DNA of 33,917 nt, taken from NCBI GenBank assembly GCA_003972955.1, contig QOAQ01000079.1, forward strand, positions 1 through 33,917, given 5' to 3'. This stretch comes from Aquificaceae bacterium (GTDB lineage Bacteria > Pseudomonadota > Gammaproteobacteria > Thiotrichales > Thiotrichaceae). The notes under the pieces are model-generated. The model was not told where the DNA came from, did no database searches, and was given only the letters and a program-made list of their open reading frames with translations. Shown one piece after another: positions 17,793 through 25,236 of the stretch; position 1 is the first letter of the stretch, and each line of letters begins with the position of its first letter. The position numbers were made by a program, and so were the translations under genes.

Positions 17793-18266
17793 ATGGATGA
17801 AGACCAGTACCGCAGTACTTACAATAGTGTTAACCCCAATCGTTGTGTATTTGAAAAGTCGATAAATAATCGTCGCTGTAACTGCGACTTAAAACATCGT
17901 TTTTTAATTGCCACACGCGAAGGCGTTGCTTGTCGTTCTGAAAAGACATTATCGCACTGCACTAATTTACTCGATAAAATGCGTGACAATGCTCGTTTTG
18001 CGCTTAAAGTCATTATGGTTGACGGGCCTATGCCACACAATAAAGAGCTAAAAGTACAGGCGGGGGGCATGATAGGCTTACAAAAATTAATGTATGCCAA
18101 TGATGATAACTTGCCAGATAAAGCCCCTGATACGGTTGAGAACATCCACCAAGTCATTGATGCGACCTTATTACAATACGGCAGTCTCGATAACATACCC
18201 TATAACCTTATTGTTCAAGATATTGCAGCCTGTCAAGTACGCCCCAAACGACGTAGTAAAAAATGA
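17793..18266 (+). CDS. Cys-rich protein of unknown function beside dsrS and cysG
   Basis: The 157-residue protein has five cysteines clustered in the first 56 residues (18, 29, 31, 47, 56) and one near the end (147). The spacing C-x10-C-x-C-x15-C-x8-C would suit an iron-sulfur cluster or zinc site. The remainder is mixed charged and helical, ending in a basic KRRSKK tail. There is no signal peptide. No strong ribosome site precedes ATG 17793, and the palindromic element R5 ends just upstream, so the true start could differ by a few codons. Its place between dsrS and cysG suggests a role in sulfur oxidation or siroheme delivery, but this is inference. I do not recognise the family. Confidence 0.6.
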   Translation: MDEDQYRSTYNSVNPNRCVFEKSINNRRCNCDLKHRFLIATREGVACRSEKTLSHCTNLLDKMRDNARFALKVIMVDGPMPHNKELKVQAGGMIGLQKLMYANDDNLPDKAPDTVENIHQVIDATLLQYGSLDNIPYNLIVQDIAACQVRPKRRSKK

Positions 18267-18326
18267 TTACATTTTTAAAATCGTTCTATAATCAAGCTTT
18301 CAATAGTATCTCCTGATAGGAATAAT

Positions 18327-19769
18327 ATGAATCATTTCCCCCTCTTTCTTACTTTAAAGAACCGCCTTTGCCTCGTTGTAGGCGGTGGCTCAGTTGCGAC
18401 ACGTAAAGTTGATAATTTACTTGCAACAGGCGCAAACATCCGCCTTGTCTCACCACAAATAAGTACTGACTTACAACAAAAAGTTGATGATAAACAAATT
18501 ACTTACCTTGCAAAAAACTTTGAGCCAACAGATTTAGAAAATTGCTTTCTTGTCTTTGCCACAACTGACAATGCGGAGGTTAATACAGAAATAGCCTCAT
18601 TAGCGGATAGCAAAAATATTCCTGTTAATGTTGCTGATAACCCTGAGCGCTGTAGCTTTATTGTTCCTTCCGTACTAGACCGCTCTCCTGTGACGGTTGC
18701 AGTATCGACAGGTGGTGCATCGCCCGTGCTTGCTAGACAGTTACGCATGAAGCTAGAAACGATAATTCCCTCATCCTGCGGGCGACTTGCGGCTATCACT
18801 GAAGAATATCGTGCCAAAGTAAAAGCACATTTTCCTACTCAAGAGCAACGCAAGAAGTTTTGGGAGTCTGCATTAAAAGGCTCGTTTGCAGAATTAGTTT
18901 ATGCAGGTCAAGACAGTGCTGCCCGTAAATTATTAGACGATACCTTGGCAGCAGAGGAAGATGAAAACCCAATGGGTGAAGTTTACCTTGTCGGTGCAGG
19001 CCCTGGTGACCCTGACCTTCTCACGTTTAAAGCCGTGCGTTTAATGCAACAAGCTGATGTGATCGTCTATGACCGTCTTGTGTCGCAACCTATCTTGGCA
19101 ATGGCAAATAAAAATGCAGAACGCTTCTATGTCGGCAAAGAAAAAGATAATCATGCCGTCCCACAAGATAAGATCAATGATTTGTTGGTCGAACTAGCAA
19201 CACAGGGAAAACGTGTGTTACGCCTTAAAGGTGGTGACCCGTTTATTTTTGGTCGTGGCGGTGAAGAAATCGAAACCTTGGCAGAAAATAATGTACCGTT
19301 CCAAGTCGTCCCCGGTATTACTGCTGCTGCGGGTTGTGCCTCTTATTCTGGTATCCCCTTAACACATCGTGACTTTGCTCAGTCTGTGACCTTTGCGACA
19401 GGTCACCTTAAAGATGGCAGTATTAACCTTAATTGGGAGCAGTTAGTCCAACCGAATCACACCATTGTTTTCTATATGGGATTAACAGGTATCAGCGTTA
19501 TCAGCGAGCAATTACAGGCACATGGTATGTCTGCTGATATGCCTGCCGCATTAGTTGAGCAAGGTACAACACGCAATCAACGTGTACATATTGGTACAGT
19601 GGGTAATTTACCGCAGTTGGTAGAAGAGACAGGTGTGCGCGCACCGACGTTGACGATTATCGGTAATGTGGTACAACTCCATGAAAAACTAGCATGGTAC
19701 GTGCCAGAACGCCATGTGCAAGAAACAGAATTTAGTCGAAATAAGGACTCCAAACTAAATAACGGGTAA
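18327..19769 (+). CDS. cysG: Trifunctional siroheme synthase
   Basis: CysG converts uroporphyrinogen III to siroheme by methylation, NAD-dependent dehydrogenation and iron insertion. The N-terminal half (about 1-210) is the precorrin-2 dehydrogenase/ferrochelatase with the NAD-binding VVGGGSVATRKV at 17-28 and VSTGGASPVLARQLR near 130-144. The C-terminal half is the SAM methyltransferase with VYLVGAGPGDPDLLTFKAVR near 218-237 and LRLKGGDPFIFGRGGEE. The 480-residue length exceeds that of E. coli CysG by a short C-terminal tail. The start is set by AGGAATAAT right before ATG. Siroheme serves sulfite reductases; next to dsrS the likely client is DsrAB. Confidence 0.95.
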   Translation: MNHFPLFLTLKNRLCLVVGGGSVATRKVDNLLATGANIRLVSPQISTDLQQKVDDKQITYLAKNFEPTDLENCFLVFATTDNAEVNTEIASLADSKNIPVNVADNPERCSFIVPSVLDRSPVTVAVSTGGASPVLARQLRMKLETIIPSSCGRLAAITEEYRAKVKAHFPTQEQRKKFWESALKGSFAELVYAGQDSAARKLLDDTLAAEEDENPMGEVYLVGAGPGDPDLLTFKAVRLMQQADVIVYDRLVSQPILAMANKNAERFYVGKEKDNHAVPQDKINDLLVELATQGKRVLRLKGGDPFIFGRGGEEIETLAENNVPFQVVPGITAAAGCASYSGIPLTHRDFAQSVTFATGHLKDGSINLNWEQLVQPNHTIVFYMGLTGISVISEQLQAHGMSADMPAALVEQGTTRNQRVHIGTVGNLPQLVEETGVRAPTLTIIGNVVQLHEKLAWYVPERHVQETEFSRNKDSKLNNG

Positions 19770-19770
19770 T

Positions 19771-19858
19771 GGTATCCATTTGTGATTTTGTGCCTCACTC
19801 ACCGTACCCTGAGCTTGTCGAAGGTTGTGGGTAATAGAACAAATCGCACACTAATACC
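19771..19858 (-). repeat. Palindromic repeat family R4, copy B (inverted)
   Basis: It begins GGTATCCATTTGTGATTTTGTG directly after the cysG stop codon and ends …CTAATACC. The reverse complement ends GGCACAAAATCACAAATGG and matches the tail of copies A and C. The core CCCTGAGCTTGTCGAAGG at 19807-19824 is shared by all three. Terminal repeats are more diverged than in copy A. It may act as the transcript end of cysG. Confidence 0.7.
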
Positions 19859-19884
19859 ACAACCAAACAACACAGGAATACCCC

Positions 19885-20247
19885 ATGCAAGAAACTAAAA
19901 TACAAATTCAAGATGCCTTCAAACAAAATTTAAGTGATGGTGGTTGTTCGGCATCAGAGCCTTTTGCCCTGCGTACCCTTGATGACAGTATGGAGCCTGA
20001 GTTTGAAGCAGGTTGCATTATTATTATTGACCCCAGTGCCGCTTATCGTGATGGCTCTTACGTTTTTGCCAAAGACAATAAGGGTGAATATATTTTTCGT
20101 CAATTACGCATAGTGGGAGAAAAATACTTTCTTGCACCATTGAATGACTTGTATGAAACCTTTGAAATCTCTGGTGAAAGTCAAATAGAAGGGATTATTA
20201 CGCAACGTGCTGGCAAACGTCGCTCTTATCATAAAAGTTATTATTAA
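19885..20247 (+). CDS. S24/LexA-like domain protein without the catalytic lysine
   Basis: The 120-residue protein is a lone S24-type domain, with no helix-turn-helix. The serine motif TLDDSMEPEFEAG carries Ser35, as in LexA/UmuD-type self-cleaving peptidases. In E. coli LexA the catalytic lysine lies 37 residues after the serine. Counting 37 here gives Arg72 in EYIFRQLRI, where LexA has EVTVKRL. The Ser-Lys dyad therefore seems broken, and this is probably a binding or regulatory domain, not a peptidase. It has AGGA upstream of ATG and follows cysG by 115 bases across repeat R4. The YheT-type gene starts 21 bases downstream. The role is unknown. Confidence 0.75.
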   Translation: MQETKIQIQDAFKQNLSDGGCSASEPFALRTLDDSMEPEFEAGCIIIIDPSAAYRDGSYVFAKDNKGEYIFRQLRIVGEKYFLAPLNDLYETFEISGESQIEGIITQRAGKRRSYHKSYY

Positions 20248-20268
20248 GCATCGGCACTACAACATTCC

Positions 20269-21246
20269 ATGCCCATCATAAAAAGTAGTTTCAAACCTGC
20301 GTGGTGGTTACCAAATGCACACTTGCAAACGCTCTGGTCTACTTTTTTTCGCCATATTCCAGATATTACTTTAAACACTAATCGGCTAACATTGCCCGAT
20401 AATGACTTTTTAGATATTAGTGTGAGCACTAATATTGCGGACGAAAAAGACAATAAACCAATCGTACTTATTCTGCATGGTTTAGAAGGTTCTATTGACT
20501 CCCCTTATGCCAAACCATTAATCAACACCTTAGTCAATGCGGGATATGGCGTGTATTTTATGCACTTTCGTGGCTGTAGTGGCGAGATAAATAAGTCAGC
20601 TCGCAGTTATCACAGTGGCGAAACTGGCGACCTACAATTTGTAGTTGATTACCTCACAAAAAAACACCAATGCAAATTATCTACTATTATTGGTTTTTCA
20701 TTAGGAGGCAATGTACTGCTCAAATGGCTGGGAGAACAAGGCGAACAAGCCACAACATTATCTGCGGTTGCAGTTTCAGTGCCTTTTAAACTGGCGGATG
20801 CGGCAAAAAGAATGGAGAAAGGCTTCTCGAAGGTCTATCAAAGGCATTTAATTTCACGGCTACAAAAAAAATATCACGATAAATTTAGTCATATCAACTC
20901 TCCTCTATCCATTGATATAAAAAAACAAAACACATTTTATCAATTTGATGACCAAGTAACCGCTCCGTTGCATCACTTTAAAAGTGCTGAGGATTATTAT
21001 CTACGATGCAGTAGTCGCCAGTTTGTAAAAAAGATTTGTATCCCTACCCTTATTTTACATGCAACAGATGACCCCTTTATGTTTCCTAATACAGCACCAA
21101 GTGAAGATGAATTATCAAAAAATGTGCAACTAGAACTTTCATCATCAGGCGGTCATGTGGGATTCGTAGCAGGAAAATACCCATGGAAAGCCAAGTATTG
21201 GGTAGATATAAGGGTTTTGGAATGGCTTAAAGAAACTCTCAAGTAA
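20269..21246 (+). CDS. YheT-type alpha/beta hydrolase
   Basis: The 325-residue protein belongs to the alpha/beta hydrolase group typified by E. coli YheT. N-terminal FKPAWWLPNAHLQTLW at 8-23 is a hallmark. The oxyanion region reads LILHGLEGS near 67-75, the nucleophile elbow is GFSLGGN (Ser144), the acid is in HATDDPF (Asp267 or Asp268), and the base is His296 in SGGHVGF. It probably acts on an ester or similar small substrate in the cytosol, but no substrate is established for the family. It lies 21 bases after the S24-like gene and likely shares its transcript. Its end faces the convergent PiuC-type gene. Confidence 0.88.
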   Translation: MPIIKSSFKPAWWLPNAHLQTLWSTFFRHIPDITLNTNRLTLPDNDFLDISVSTNIADEKDNKPIVLILHGLEGSIDSPYAKPLINTLVNAGYGVYFMHFRGCSGEINKSARSYHSGETGDLQFVVDYLTKKHQCKLSTIIGFSLGGNVLLKWLGEQGEQATTLSAVAVSVPFKLADAAKRMEKGFSKVYQRHLISRLQKKYHDKFSHINSPLSIDIKKQNTFYQFDDQVTAPLHHFKSAEDYYLRCSSRQFVKKICIPTLILHATDDPFMFPNTAPSEDELSKNVQLELSSSGGHVGFVAGKYPWKAKYWVDIRVLEWLKETLK

Positions 21247-21267
21247 TGATTTTTTGCTGTACTCGTT

Positions 21268-21942
21268 TTAAACCTCACTCCACATACGCAATAAGTTAGC
21301 ATAGCTTCGACTAATTCTAGCGGTTTCATCTGCTTGAGGCTTCTCTGCAATTAATTTATCCCTAGCAAGGGACAAATCATATAAAAGCTCGCGTTTTTCT
21401 GAGTTTTTCACCAAACTTTGCGCCCACGTAACCGCAACAATACGCTCACCTTTTGTGACCTCGCTAACCTTATGTAAACTTTTTGACGGATAAACCACTG
21501 CTGCACCCGCATCTAATTTAACGGTTTGCTCACCAAAGTCTGTTTTAATAACAAGCTCCCCGCCCTCATACTCATCTTTATTTGACAAAAAAACAGTCGT
21601 CGAAATATCGGAACGATAACGTCCTGACATTGGCCCCATCACAGGGTCATCAACATGAAAGCCATAAGACATACCAGAAGTGTAACGGGCATAAAAAGCA
21701 GTGGCTAATTTAAGCGGTAAAGCAGCATTTTGATAGGTCGGATTCTGTACCAAAGCACCCATCACTATTTGGTTTAACTGCTGATGTAGTGGGCTTTGTT
21801 GTGATAGCTCCTCATTATTTTTAACCACTTTAGCTTCTTTACCTGCGGATAACTTACCATCAATAAAGTCAGCTTTTTTTAACATTTCTCTAACGACTTT
21901 TAAACGTTGTTGATCGAGCAAATTATCAATTGTTAATAACAT
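21268..21942 (-). CDS. PiuC/YbiX-type Fe(II)-dependent dioxygenase (PKHD hydroxylase)
   Basis: The 224-residue protein matches the PKHD-type hydroxylases YbiX/PiuC. Iron ligands lie in YGFHVDDPVMG (His96, Asp98) and KSLHKVSEV (His157), with Arg167 in GERIVAVTW for 2-oxoglutarate. The double-stranded beta-helix context DISTTVFLSNKDEYEGGELVI is complete, as is the usual C-terminal helical tail. Relatives often sit near iron-uptake receptor genes, but none is visible here. The substrate is unknown. It converges with the YheT-type gene and diverges from the 117-residue gene, so it is transcribed alone from the short region at 21943-22025. Confidence 0.88.
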   Translation of the reverse strand: MLLTIDNLLDQQRLKVVREMLKKADFIDGKLSAGKEAKVVKNNEELSQQSPLHQQLNQIVMGALVQNPTYQNAALPLKLATAFYARYTSGMSYGFHVDDPVMGPMSGRYRSDISTTVFLSNKDEYEGGELVIKTDFGEQTVKLDAGAAVVYPSKSLHKVSEVTKGERIVAVTWAQSLVKNSEKRELLYDLSLARDKLIAEKPQADETARISRSYANLLRMWSEV

Positions 21943-22025
21943 GCATTAACCTCATAGTTCATATAATTAAACACAAATAGTAGCGACTTAAGGTACTATT
22001 ACTATAAATCCTACGGAGAACACAA

Positions 22026-22379
22026 ATGGAACTCAAAGTTGTAGTTGATGGTCATTCTCATATCGTCAAATTTCCTGATGACATAATGACACAAGCCGCT
22101 GATTATTTTGACATGATGGATAACGATATGAATAAAGGTTATCAAATGAGTCAACAATGGGTCAGCAACCCCGATACCTTGCAACGCTGTCAAATAGCAG
22201 CCGATAAATTACTAACGGCATTAGAGACACAAAACGAGAAAACATCTCAACTGATGGCAGCCTATATTTTATCACGTATGCCGAATACTAAACTTGTCTC
22301 ATTAAGCCAAAGCGGTGACATGAGCACACATGATATTGACGATCAAAGTGATGGTGGTTTTGATATGAGCCTGTTTTAA
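22026..22379 (+). CDS. Hypothetical 117-residue acidic protein
   Basis: This is a small acidic cytosolic protein with no signal peptide, membrane segment or cysteine pair. The middle (about 55-100) is helical with leucine and alanine spacing (ADKLLTALETQNEKTSQLMAAYILSRMP). The tail is rich in Asp, Ser and Gly. A good ribosome site (GGAG, eight bases before ATG) supports it as a real gene. It is flanked by PiuC-type and 2OG-Fe(II) oxygenase genes on the opposite strand. I recognise no family. Confidence 0.6.
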   Translation: MELKVVVDGHSHIVKFPDDIMTQAADYFDMMDNDMNKGYQMSQQWVSNPDTLQRCQIAADKLLTALETQNEKTSQLMAAYILSRMPNTKLVSLSQSGDMSTHDIDDQSDGGFDMSLF

Positions 22380-22417
22380 CAAGCAAATATTATACCGATC
22401 TCTTATAAACCTATATT

Positions 22418-22482
22418 GTCCGTGTATTCCGTGATTTAAAGATAATTTATAACCACGGAATACACTGAATACACGGAAGACT
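22418..22482. repeat. Inverted repeat R6 between convergent genes
   Basis: GTCCGTGTATTCCGTG near 22418-22433 is opposed by CCACGGAATACAC and then TGAATACACGGA up to about 22478, giving a hairpin with one alternative register. It is a short extragenic palindrome of a common type. It lies between the 117-residue gene and the end of the convergent 2OG oxygenase gene and could end transcription in both directions. No T-run is present, so terminator activity is uncertain. Confidence 0.65.
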
Positions 22483-22528
22483 TATTTCATCAGATAACTG
22501 CTTCGCGCCCTTTAGCCAGCTCAGGCGT

Positions 22529-23116
22529 TTACTCTCGAAACACTACCCAAGTCGTCGCAATATACTTTGCGCCTTCCCCCACTATTGCCGCACGGTGTTC
22601 ATGCGTCCAAAAAGGCGGGAATAACACCAAACTGCCTTTTTTCGGGGTGATTTTCACGTCTTGAAATAAAAACTCAGTCTCACCGCCCTTGCCTTCCATA
22701 TCATTCAAATACCACAAAGCAACCAACTGCCGTTGTGCTAAAGCAGGGCTATCTCCATCAACATGCCAGTGATAGTACTCCCCAGGCTGATAACGCTGTA
22801 GGTTATAACCTTTATCACCAAAACGTTCCATTTTAGAAAAATAAGGATAAGCCTCACCAAACTCGCGCAACGCCAAGCTTAAAGAACGAAATAAATTATT
22901 ATTCACATCCTGCCAATGCGGTTTACCTGTTACCACTAAATCGGTGGTTTTTTTCAAGCCCGTGTTTGACCCCATCTCAGAGCCTACACGCCCTTTATAT
23001 TGATCTGCTTCATTTGCTTCAAAACGAGCAATCATGTCATCACATAGAAAATCAGGCAGTGCATTTTTGTATTCAAATATAAAACTATTGGGTTTTACTT
23101 CTTTGATATTTTTCAT
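22529..23116 (-). CDS. 2-oxoglutarate/Fe(II) oxygenase, prolyl-4-hydroxylase-like
   Basis: The 195-residue protein has a prolyl-4-hydroxylase-like double-stranded beta-helix: NLQRYQPGEYYHWHVDGD with ligands His118 and Asp120, LVALWYLND and GGETEFLFQDVKITPKKGSLVLFPPFW, then distal His172 and Lys184 in AKYIATTWV for 2-oxoglutarate. The iron site is complete, so activity is expected. The substrate is unknown: it could be a protein side chain or a small molecule. Its ATG overlaps the stop codon of the preceding 353-residue gene by four bases, so the two are co-translated and probably work together. It is cytosolic, since no signal peptide is seen. Confidence 0.88.
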   Translation of the reverse strand: MKNIKEVKPNSFIFEYKNALPDFLCDDMIARFEANEADQYKGRVGSEMGSNTGLKKTTDLVVTGKPHWQDVNNNLFRSLSLALREFGEAYPYFSKMERFGDKGYNLQRYQPGEYYHWHVDGDSPALAQRQLVALWYLNDMEGKGGETEFLFQDVKITPKKGSLVLFPPFWTHEHRAAIVGEGAKYIATTWVVFRE

Positions 23117-24174
23117 AAAAAACTTTTCTCCACCAGATTCTCAATATCGTCTGTAGCATTTGCACCTTTTTCTATAAATATCTGCAAACATTGCTGTGCA
23201 AGTTGCTCCCAATGCTGGCGAGATGGCTCGATAATATCAGCAATGTGTTTTAGATCACCGCTTGCATACCATGCTTCATAGGCTTCCATGAGTTTGGGGG
23301 CTATTTTCTTACGCATCGCCATCATGCTTCCAAAGTAAAAATGGATCGATGCAGGGTTGTTTTTTGCAACTACTTGCTCCAAGGTTGTTAAAGCATCGGC
23401 TAAATGATCTCGAATAGCCCGCAGCATTATTTCTGCCGTTGAACGCGGTAAGGTATTCAACATTTCATTCCACTGCTCACCTAATCGCTTGCCTGCTAAT
23501 ACTTCACCTAGCTCATGTTCGATAATAAAAGAGGACTCTACTGCTGCCATTTTATCTAAGGCTATTTCGGTATCTCCTTCAAAATCATAGGCTTCAACGG
23601 CACGACCTAAGGGGCTATCAACAGGACTCATGCGCCACTCTTCCACCTTCTCCCACAACATACGACGCAATGACTCGTTACGAATAAAAATCAAACCATC
23701 TTGCATCATCGCAGGAGGCGCAGCCATATCACGAGCATATTCAGCTCCTGAGATAAAAATATCCACACCATCACGCTGATAATGATTTTCCAACTTGGCG
23801 ATAAAAAAGTGCGGACGACAACGAATACCTAAACCCGCGCTATAAATAAAACCTTGAGGATTCAATACCGCGTTAATCTTTTCATTATCAAAAGCATCGT
23901 AAGATATACCCTCAATTTCTACAGGCATATAATCCAGCTCTTCCAGATCATCCCACAACTCTTCGCGCGCGGTTAGCCAATCGCCCACATCATCAACACC
24001 GATCACCTCATTAAAACTAATGCCCTGCTCCCAACGGTACATCTCACGCATTTTCAGCAAGTATACACACAAGGTAAAATTACCTGCATGACGTGCATCA
24101 GCTATATCGCAGTTTTTTTGCACGGTTTTTATCACATTTTTCATGGTGTCAATCATTTCATTTTTAATCATCAT
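23113..24174 (-). CDS. Conserved protein of unknown function (Sfum_1244-like), co-translated with a 2OG oxygenase
   Basis: The 353-residue cytosolic protein resembles, from memory, the family named after Sfum_1244 of Syntrophobacter fumaroxidans, which is found in sulfur-metabolising bacteria. Landmarks are KNVIKTVQKNCDIADARHAGNFTLC near 12-36, MREMYRWEQGI near 42-52 and AGLGIRCRPHFFIAKLENH near 113-131. Most of the rest is helical. Two cysteines (24 and 36) lie near the N-terminus. Translation may begin at 24174 (MMIKNEM) or at Met11 (24144), which would give a family-like N-terminus. The overlap with the following oxygenase (ATGA) implies one functional unit, perhaps an enzyme with its substrate or scaffold. 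The function is unknown. Confidence 0.75.
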   Translation of the reverse strand: MMIKNEMIDTMKNVIKTVQKNCDIADARHAGNFTLCVYLLKMREMYRWEQGISFNEVIGVDDVGDWLTAREELWDDLEELDYMPVEIEGISYDAFDNEKINAVLNPQGFIYSAGLGIRCRPHFFIAKLENHYQRDGVDIFISGAEYARDMAAPPAMMQDGLIFIRNESLRRMLWEKVEEWRMSPVDSPLGRAVEAYDFEGDTEIALDKMAAVESSFIIEHELGEVLAGKRLGEQWNEMLNTLPRSTAEIMLRAIRDHLADALTTLEQVVAKNNPASIHFYFGSMMAMRKKIAPKLMEAYEAWYASGDLKHIADIIEPSRQHWEQLAQQCLQIFIEKGANATDDIENLVEKSFL

Positions 24175-24204
24175 GCGCTAATACTATCAAGCTTCACATA
24201 GATA

Positions 24205-24233
24205 TTCGCATTTCTTTATGAGACCTTTATAAT
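24205..24233 (+). promoter_or_regulatory. Candidate sigma70 promoter for the 226-residue gene
   Basis: TTCGCA at 24205-24210 (four of six -35 bases) is followed after 17 bases by a perfect TATAAT at 24228-24233. It would start transcription about 30 bases before the GTG start codon at 24272. Sequence match only. Confidence 0.5.
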
Positions 24234-24271
24234 CCGTTCATCTTTTCAAAGAATTTAGGGAGCATCACACT

Positions 24272-24952
24272 GTGCGTATACGGATTAAAACGAAATGGAG
24301 CAATAAAGAGCGTGAGGTCTCGGTTGAAGAGACGGTGAGTATTTTGGCGTTTAACTGCTGGAAAATCGGTATGCAAACCTTGTTAGAGATCGAGAATGAG
24401 AATTTTCAGATTGATACACATGGGCAACGTATTGAGATTATGGAGGAGATTGTTGCTTTCTTAATTCATGCTTTAGATCGTATGGTGCATGACACGATTA
24501 ATGATGAAGACCGTGGTGCGCTTATTCAGCTTTATGCGCAAAAAATGGCAGATCATGTGCAAGACAATGCGCGTGATGTGCATGGTGCGGGAGATTATCG
24601 CACGCCTTTTTATGAGAAATTAAATCAACGTTTTGTGGGTTATGCTGATACAAAATGGGATAGCGAAAAAGATGAGCCTGGTTTTTCAATGGGGCGTGAG
24701 TTTGGCAATAATATTGCAGCGGTATTGGGTACACGTGATAAAAAATGGGTGTTAGATTATATTCAGCAGGTGTTGCTTCCTGAATTTTTTACGTTATATC
24801 GCAAAACCGTTAAATCGGTTGGCTTGATTGAAGATAAAATGGGCGAAGGCGCAACGCTTGATGGTCGTCACCACATGATTACCGACAAAGAAGAGAAACT
24901 AAAAAAGGTTAATATGCCTAAGTATGAGATTACCTCTAATGAAAAAGATTAA
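24272..24952 (+). CDS. Hypothetical 226-residue protein, divergent from the oxygenase operon
   Basis: This cytosolic, charged protein starts at GTG 24272 with AGGGAG ten bases upstream. The N-terminus is basic (MRIRIKTKWSNKEREVS); the centre is predicted helical (ETVSILAFNCWKIGMQTLLEI, then EEIVAFLIHALDRMVHD); the tail is basic. There is no signal peptide, metal motif or enzyme signature. A good -10 box lies in the 97-base divergent region shared with the 353-residue gene, so the two may be co-regulated. I do not recognise a family, though charge and length suggest a soluble partner protein. Confidence 0.65.
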   Translation: MRIRIKTKWSNKEREVSVEETVSILAFNCWKIGMQTLLEIENENFQIDTHGQRIEIMEEIVAFLIHALDRMVHDTINDEDRGALIQLYAQKMADHVQDNARDVHGAGDYRTPFYEKLNQRFVGYADTKWDSEKDEPGFSMGREFGNNIAAVLGTRDKKWVLDYIQQVLLPEFFTLYRKTVKSVGLIEDKMGEGATLDGRHHMITDKEEKLKKVNMPKYEITSNEKD

Positions 24953-24962
24953 GGCTCACTTA

Positions 24963-24990
24963 TTGACACATCTCAACGACAACATACATT
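24963..24990 (+). promoter_or_regulatory. Candidate promoter for the cytochrome c gene, upstream of element R7
   Basis: A perfect TTGACA at 24963-24968 is followed after 16 bases by TACATT at 24985-24990 (four of six -10 bases). It points to the cytochrome c gene at 25237. If used, the leader would contain the entire palindromic element R7. Sequence match only. Confidence 0.35.
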
Positions 24991-25015
24991 TTTTATTCTA
25001 AACTTTTGACTCAAA

Positions 25016-25210
25016 CCTGAATCTGTGAGGTTAATGCGGATATGAGGAGCAAGATATTGGTTTCATAGTGGAATTAAAAAATATTAGCTTCACCCATAGG
25101 TTTAGTGAGCTGTTTACACTCAATTATCCCTGTGGATAAGCGGGTATTTTTTAAACCGCTGTGAAATCAATAGCTTGTTCCTCATGCCGTAGTAACCTCA
25201 CAGATTCAGG
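25016..25210. repeat. MITE-like element R7 with perfect 18-bp terminal inverted repeats
   Basis: CCTGAATCTGTGAGGTTA at 25016-25033 is matched exactly by TAACCTCACAGATTCAGG at 25193-25210. The arms keep pairing imperfectly inward (GAGGAGCAAGATATTGGTTTCA against TGAAATCAATAGCTTGTTCCTC), so the 195 bp is close to one palindrome. It is non-coding. It ends 26 bases before the cytochrome c start codon, with only the ribosome site in between. A lone end of the same family is at 12545-12561. Confidence 0.85.
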
Positions 25211-25236
25211 TAATATTAATTTATGGAGAAAAAAGC

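Noticed and set aside
17819-18196. 125-codon frame on the minus strand within the Cys-rich gene
   Set aside because: It is a shadow of the plus-strand gene, with composition unlike a real protein and no ribosome site. The plus-strand frame fits the local operon better.
19885-20247. LexA or phage repressor
   Set aside because: There is no helix-turn-helix domain and the catalytic lysine is replaced, so a self-cleaving repressor is unlikely.
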